DNA of 7,880 nucleotides from Selenomonas sp. (lineage in GTDB: Bacteria; Bacillota_C; Negativicutes; Selenomonadales; Selenomonadaceae), in the NCBI GenBank assembly GCA_017940705.1, contig JAGAYB010000160.1, positions 1 through 7,880 of the forward strand. The letters are read 5' to 3'. This document shows, piece by piece, positions 6,205 through 7,880 of the stretch; position 1 is the stretch's first letter, and each line of letters opens with the position of its first letter. The notes beneath the pieces are model-generated. The model did no database searches. It saw only the letters and a list, made by a program, of their open reading frames with translations, and was not told the DNA's origin. Position numbers and translations under genes: made by a program.

Positions 6205-7852
6205 CTTTCTGCTCCTCCCCGGCTGTTTTCTCCTCAGGTTTTGCCGCCGCAACTTTTTTATCAGCTGGCAGCGCTTCTTCAGTCTCATCCTTAGCCTCAG
6301 TTTTTTCTTCGGCCTTAGCTTCTTTTTCCTCAGGCGTTTCATACATTTTCGCAAACGGGTCGTCCTCAACCATTTCCGGTGAAGACGGCGTCGACGGCTT
6401 AAGCCAATCATGTACAGGCTCAGCCGGCGGTTCATCAACCACATCTTCTACAGGGCGGTTAAACTCAGCCACGGCAGCAATCATCGCCATCAGCATCCAC
6501 AGGAACATGGACGTAGGGATATTAAACAGCAAATCATCGGTAAAACCGTTGAGAGCTACGGATATCAACGCCAGCCCCAGCCCCAAGGATAAGCCGCCCA
6601 GCAGCCTGTAATCCTGCCAGTCGCGAAAATCCTTCCACAAGGACAGTTCCTGCTCATCGGCTTTAACGCTGTCACTGACCTTTTTCAGTTCCACATCCAC
6701 AGCCGTCTCTTCATTGAAATCAAACGGCGTGGGTTCCGGTGCCGGCGGCAGGAATTTCTGCCGCATGGCCAGTACCATGGAACCAAAAAAAAGCCAGAAG
6801 AAGGCAATAGCTCCGGGAACGCCGATTTCCGCCATGTAATTCAGGTACAGATTATGGGCATGCACAATGCGGATATCTGCCCCCTGCAGGTAAAAATCGT
6901 ACTCGGGATATACCATCCAGTAAGCTCCCCAGCCGATACCCAAAAAGGGATGATCCTGTATCATGGCCACAGTGCTTTCCCAAAAAGCCAGACGCATTTC
7001 CGAAGAAGTATCAACCTTGGTAAAAACCGATGCCAGACGCTCGTACAGCACCGAATCAGCCAGCAGCAGCAAAGCGCCTGCCGCCACGCAGGCCAGCAGA
7101 ATACGCCAATCCTTCAGCATGCCGTAAACAGCAAAGATAACGGCAATAACCAGGCAGGCTCCCCGGGCATAGGTCATAGCCAGACAGGCTGCCGCCGCCG
7201 CCATAAAAACACCCAGAACAATGCGCTTTTGCCTGCTGCCGCATTTCACGAAAAGCCCCAGCCCCAGACAGATAATGGCATCTAAGTAACCGGCCAGAAT
7301 ATTGGGATTTTCCCATGTAGAAAAGACGCGCTTGCGCAATTCCGGGAAAGCCTCCCCATCCACCCATTTCATAGCACTGATGTCAATGCCAAACAGGTAT
7401 TGATAAAAACCATACAGCAAGACCAGAACTGCCGACAATGCCGACACCAGCAGGATTTCTTTCAGCTGCCGCATGTCACGCAGGTTTTGCCCCACGACAA
7501 AGTAGTTCAGCACATAAACGCCTACCAGATTATACCAGTTGTAAAAGCTGAAGCCTTTATCCGGTGATACCAATATGGACAGGCCACTCAACAGTACAAA
7601 CAAGCCCACGGGCACATCAAAGGGCAGATTACGAAACGTAAATTCATCGTCCGTGCGAAACCGCAAAACCGTCAGCACTGCCGCAATAAGCAGTGCCGCC
7701 GTAGCAGCCGGTGGAAATAATGGCAGTAAAAAGGCCTCAGCCAGCAGGAACTGCCATGACCACTTTTTAAAACGCTGCCGCCACTTTTTACGGGAAAGTT
7801 CCCTGCGGCGTGCCTCCACGGCAGCCATCTCCGGAGAATTATGCTTTTCCAT
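6167..7852 (-). CDS. O-antigen ligase/polymerase (Wzy_C)-family membrane protein with acidic tail
   Basis: This is a polytopic inner-membrane glycosyl-transfer protein of the WaaL/Wzy superfamily. It would ligate or polymerise lipid-linked glycans on the periplasmic face, for LPS or another surface polysaccharide. About ten hydrophobic segments lie between residues 33 and 462. Family marks are STWENPNILAGYL (178-190), MTYARGA with Arg230 (226-232), HPFLGIGWGAYW (301-312), and HAHNLYLNYMAEIGVPGA (331-348) with conserved histidines. Two parts are unusual: a charged insert at about 368-412 between membrane helices, and a roughly 97-residue tail (465-561) rich in Glu, Lys, Asp, Ala and Pro that looks disordered. 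GGGAGGAG sits close to the ATG. The upstream region leaves the window after 28 nt. Ligase versus polymerase cannot be decided from sequence, and non-LPS substrates are possible. Confidence 0.87.
   Translation of the reverse strand: MEKHNSPEMAAVEARRRELSRKKWRQRFKKWSWQFLLAEAFLLPLFPPAATAALLIAAVLTVLRFRTDDEFTFRNLPFDVPVGLFVLLSGLSILVSPDKGFSFYNWYNLVGVYVLNYFVVGQNLRDMRQLKEILLVSALSAVLVLLYGFYQYLFGIDISAMKWVDGEAFPELRKRVFSTWENPNILAGYLDAIICLGLGLFVKCGSRQKRIVLGVFMAAAAACLAMTYARGACLVIAVIFAVYGMLKDWRILLACVAAGALLLLADSVLYERLASVFTKVDTSSEMRLAFWESTVAMIQDHPFLGIGWGAYWMVYPEYDFYLQGADIRIVHAHNLYLNYMAEIGVPGAIAFFWLFFGSMVLAMRQKFLPPAPEPTPFDFNEETAVDVELKKVSDSVKADEQELSLWKDFRDWQDYRLLGGLSLGLGLALISVALNGFTDDLLFNIPTSMFLWMLMAMIAAVAEFNRPVEDVVDEPPAEPVHDWLKPSTPSSPEMVEDDPFAKMYETPEEKEAKAEEKTEAKDETEEALPADKKVAAAKPEEKTAGEEQKDEKSDDHIKSDH
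6212..6220 (-). promoter_or_regulatory. Ribosome binding site deciding the rex start
   Basis: GGGGAGGAG on the minus strand, with its GGAGG core 9 nt before the ATG at 6204. It lies within the coding sequence of the ligase tail, so the rex signal is embedded in the Glu/Lys-rich coding region (GAG/GAA/AAG codons naturally resemble Shine-Dalgarno sequence). Confidence 0.75.
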
Positions 7853-7880
7853 TATTCTCCTCCCTTCTTATCCAGCAGCA

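Noticed and set aside
6205..6444. An 80-residue Arg/Lys-rich N-terminal extension in frame with rex.
   Set aside because: It is the Glu/Lys-rich ligase tail read in another frame. Rex proteins start near MKSPTTISKATI, a strong ribosome site precedes 6204, and the normal Rex length is about 210.
7850..7880. Possible 3' end of an upstream gene: one frame reads LLDKKGGE with its TAA overlapping the ligase start (TAATG), and another reads AAG followed by TAA at once.
   Set aside because: Only about ten codons are visible and two frames are equally possible, so no gene can be called. The overlap would fit an operon continuing to the right.

Overview
The window looks like chromosomal DNA from a diderm Firmicute of the Negativicutes (Selenomonas/Mitsuokella/Megamonas-like). 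This is inferred from four things: strong Gram-positive-type ribosome binding sites (AGGAGG), a Firmicute-style Rex repressor, an anaerobic-type cobalamin pathway under a B12 riboswitch, and an O-antigen ligase-type membrane protein that implies an outer membrane. Every gene I can support lies on the minus strand, so the window reads biologically from right to left.

Right half (7852 down to 3955): a tightly packed operon. It starts with an O-antigen ligase/polymerase-like membrane protein with a long acidic/lysine-rich C-terminal tail. Next comes the redox repressor rex, whose start lies inside the end of the ligase gene. An ABC exporter ATPase follows 1 nt after rex, and its ABC-2 permease follows 2 nt after that. 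The upstream promoter lies outside the window. The operon ends at a strong stem-loop at 3879-3911.

Middle (3954 to 3544): a 411-nt non-coding stretch that is almost entirely regulatory. A near-perfect sigma-70 promoter (TTGACA, 17 nt, TATAAT) overlaps the terminator stem of the preceding operon. A complete cobalamin riboswitch aptamer follows, then a terminator-like hairpin just before the cbiK ribosome binding site. This is a textbook layout for B12-repressed transcription attenuation.

Left half (3543 to 1): a cobalamin/tetrapyrrole block. The riboswitch controls a CbiK-type cobaltochelatase that carries a Sec signal peptide, so it is predicted to act outside the cytoplasm. After a 154-nt gap with its own sigma-70 promoter come cbiL (cobalt-factor II C20-methyltransferase), a BtuF/FepB-like binding lipoprotein, and a BtuC/FecD-like permease that runs off the left edge. 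The pairing of an exported chelatase with a binding-protein-dependent tetrapyrrole/metal-complex importer is the most interesting biology here. The matching importer ATPase and other cbi genes would be expected beyond position 1. I saw no tRNA, rRNA, CRISPR array, insertion sequence or phage gene.
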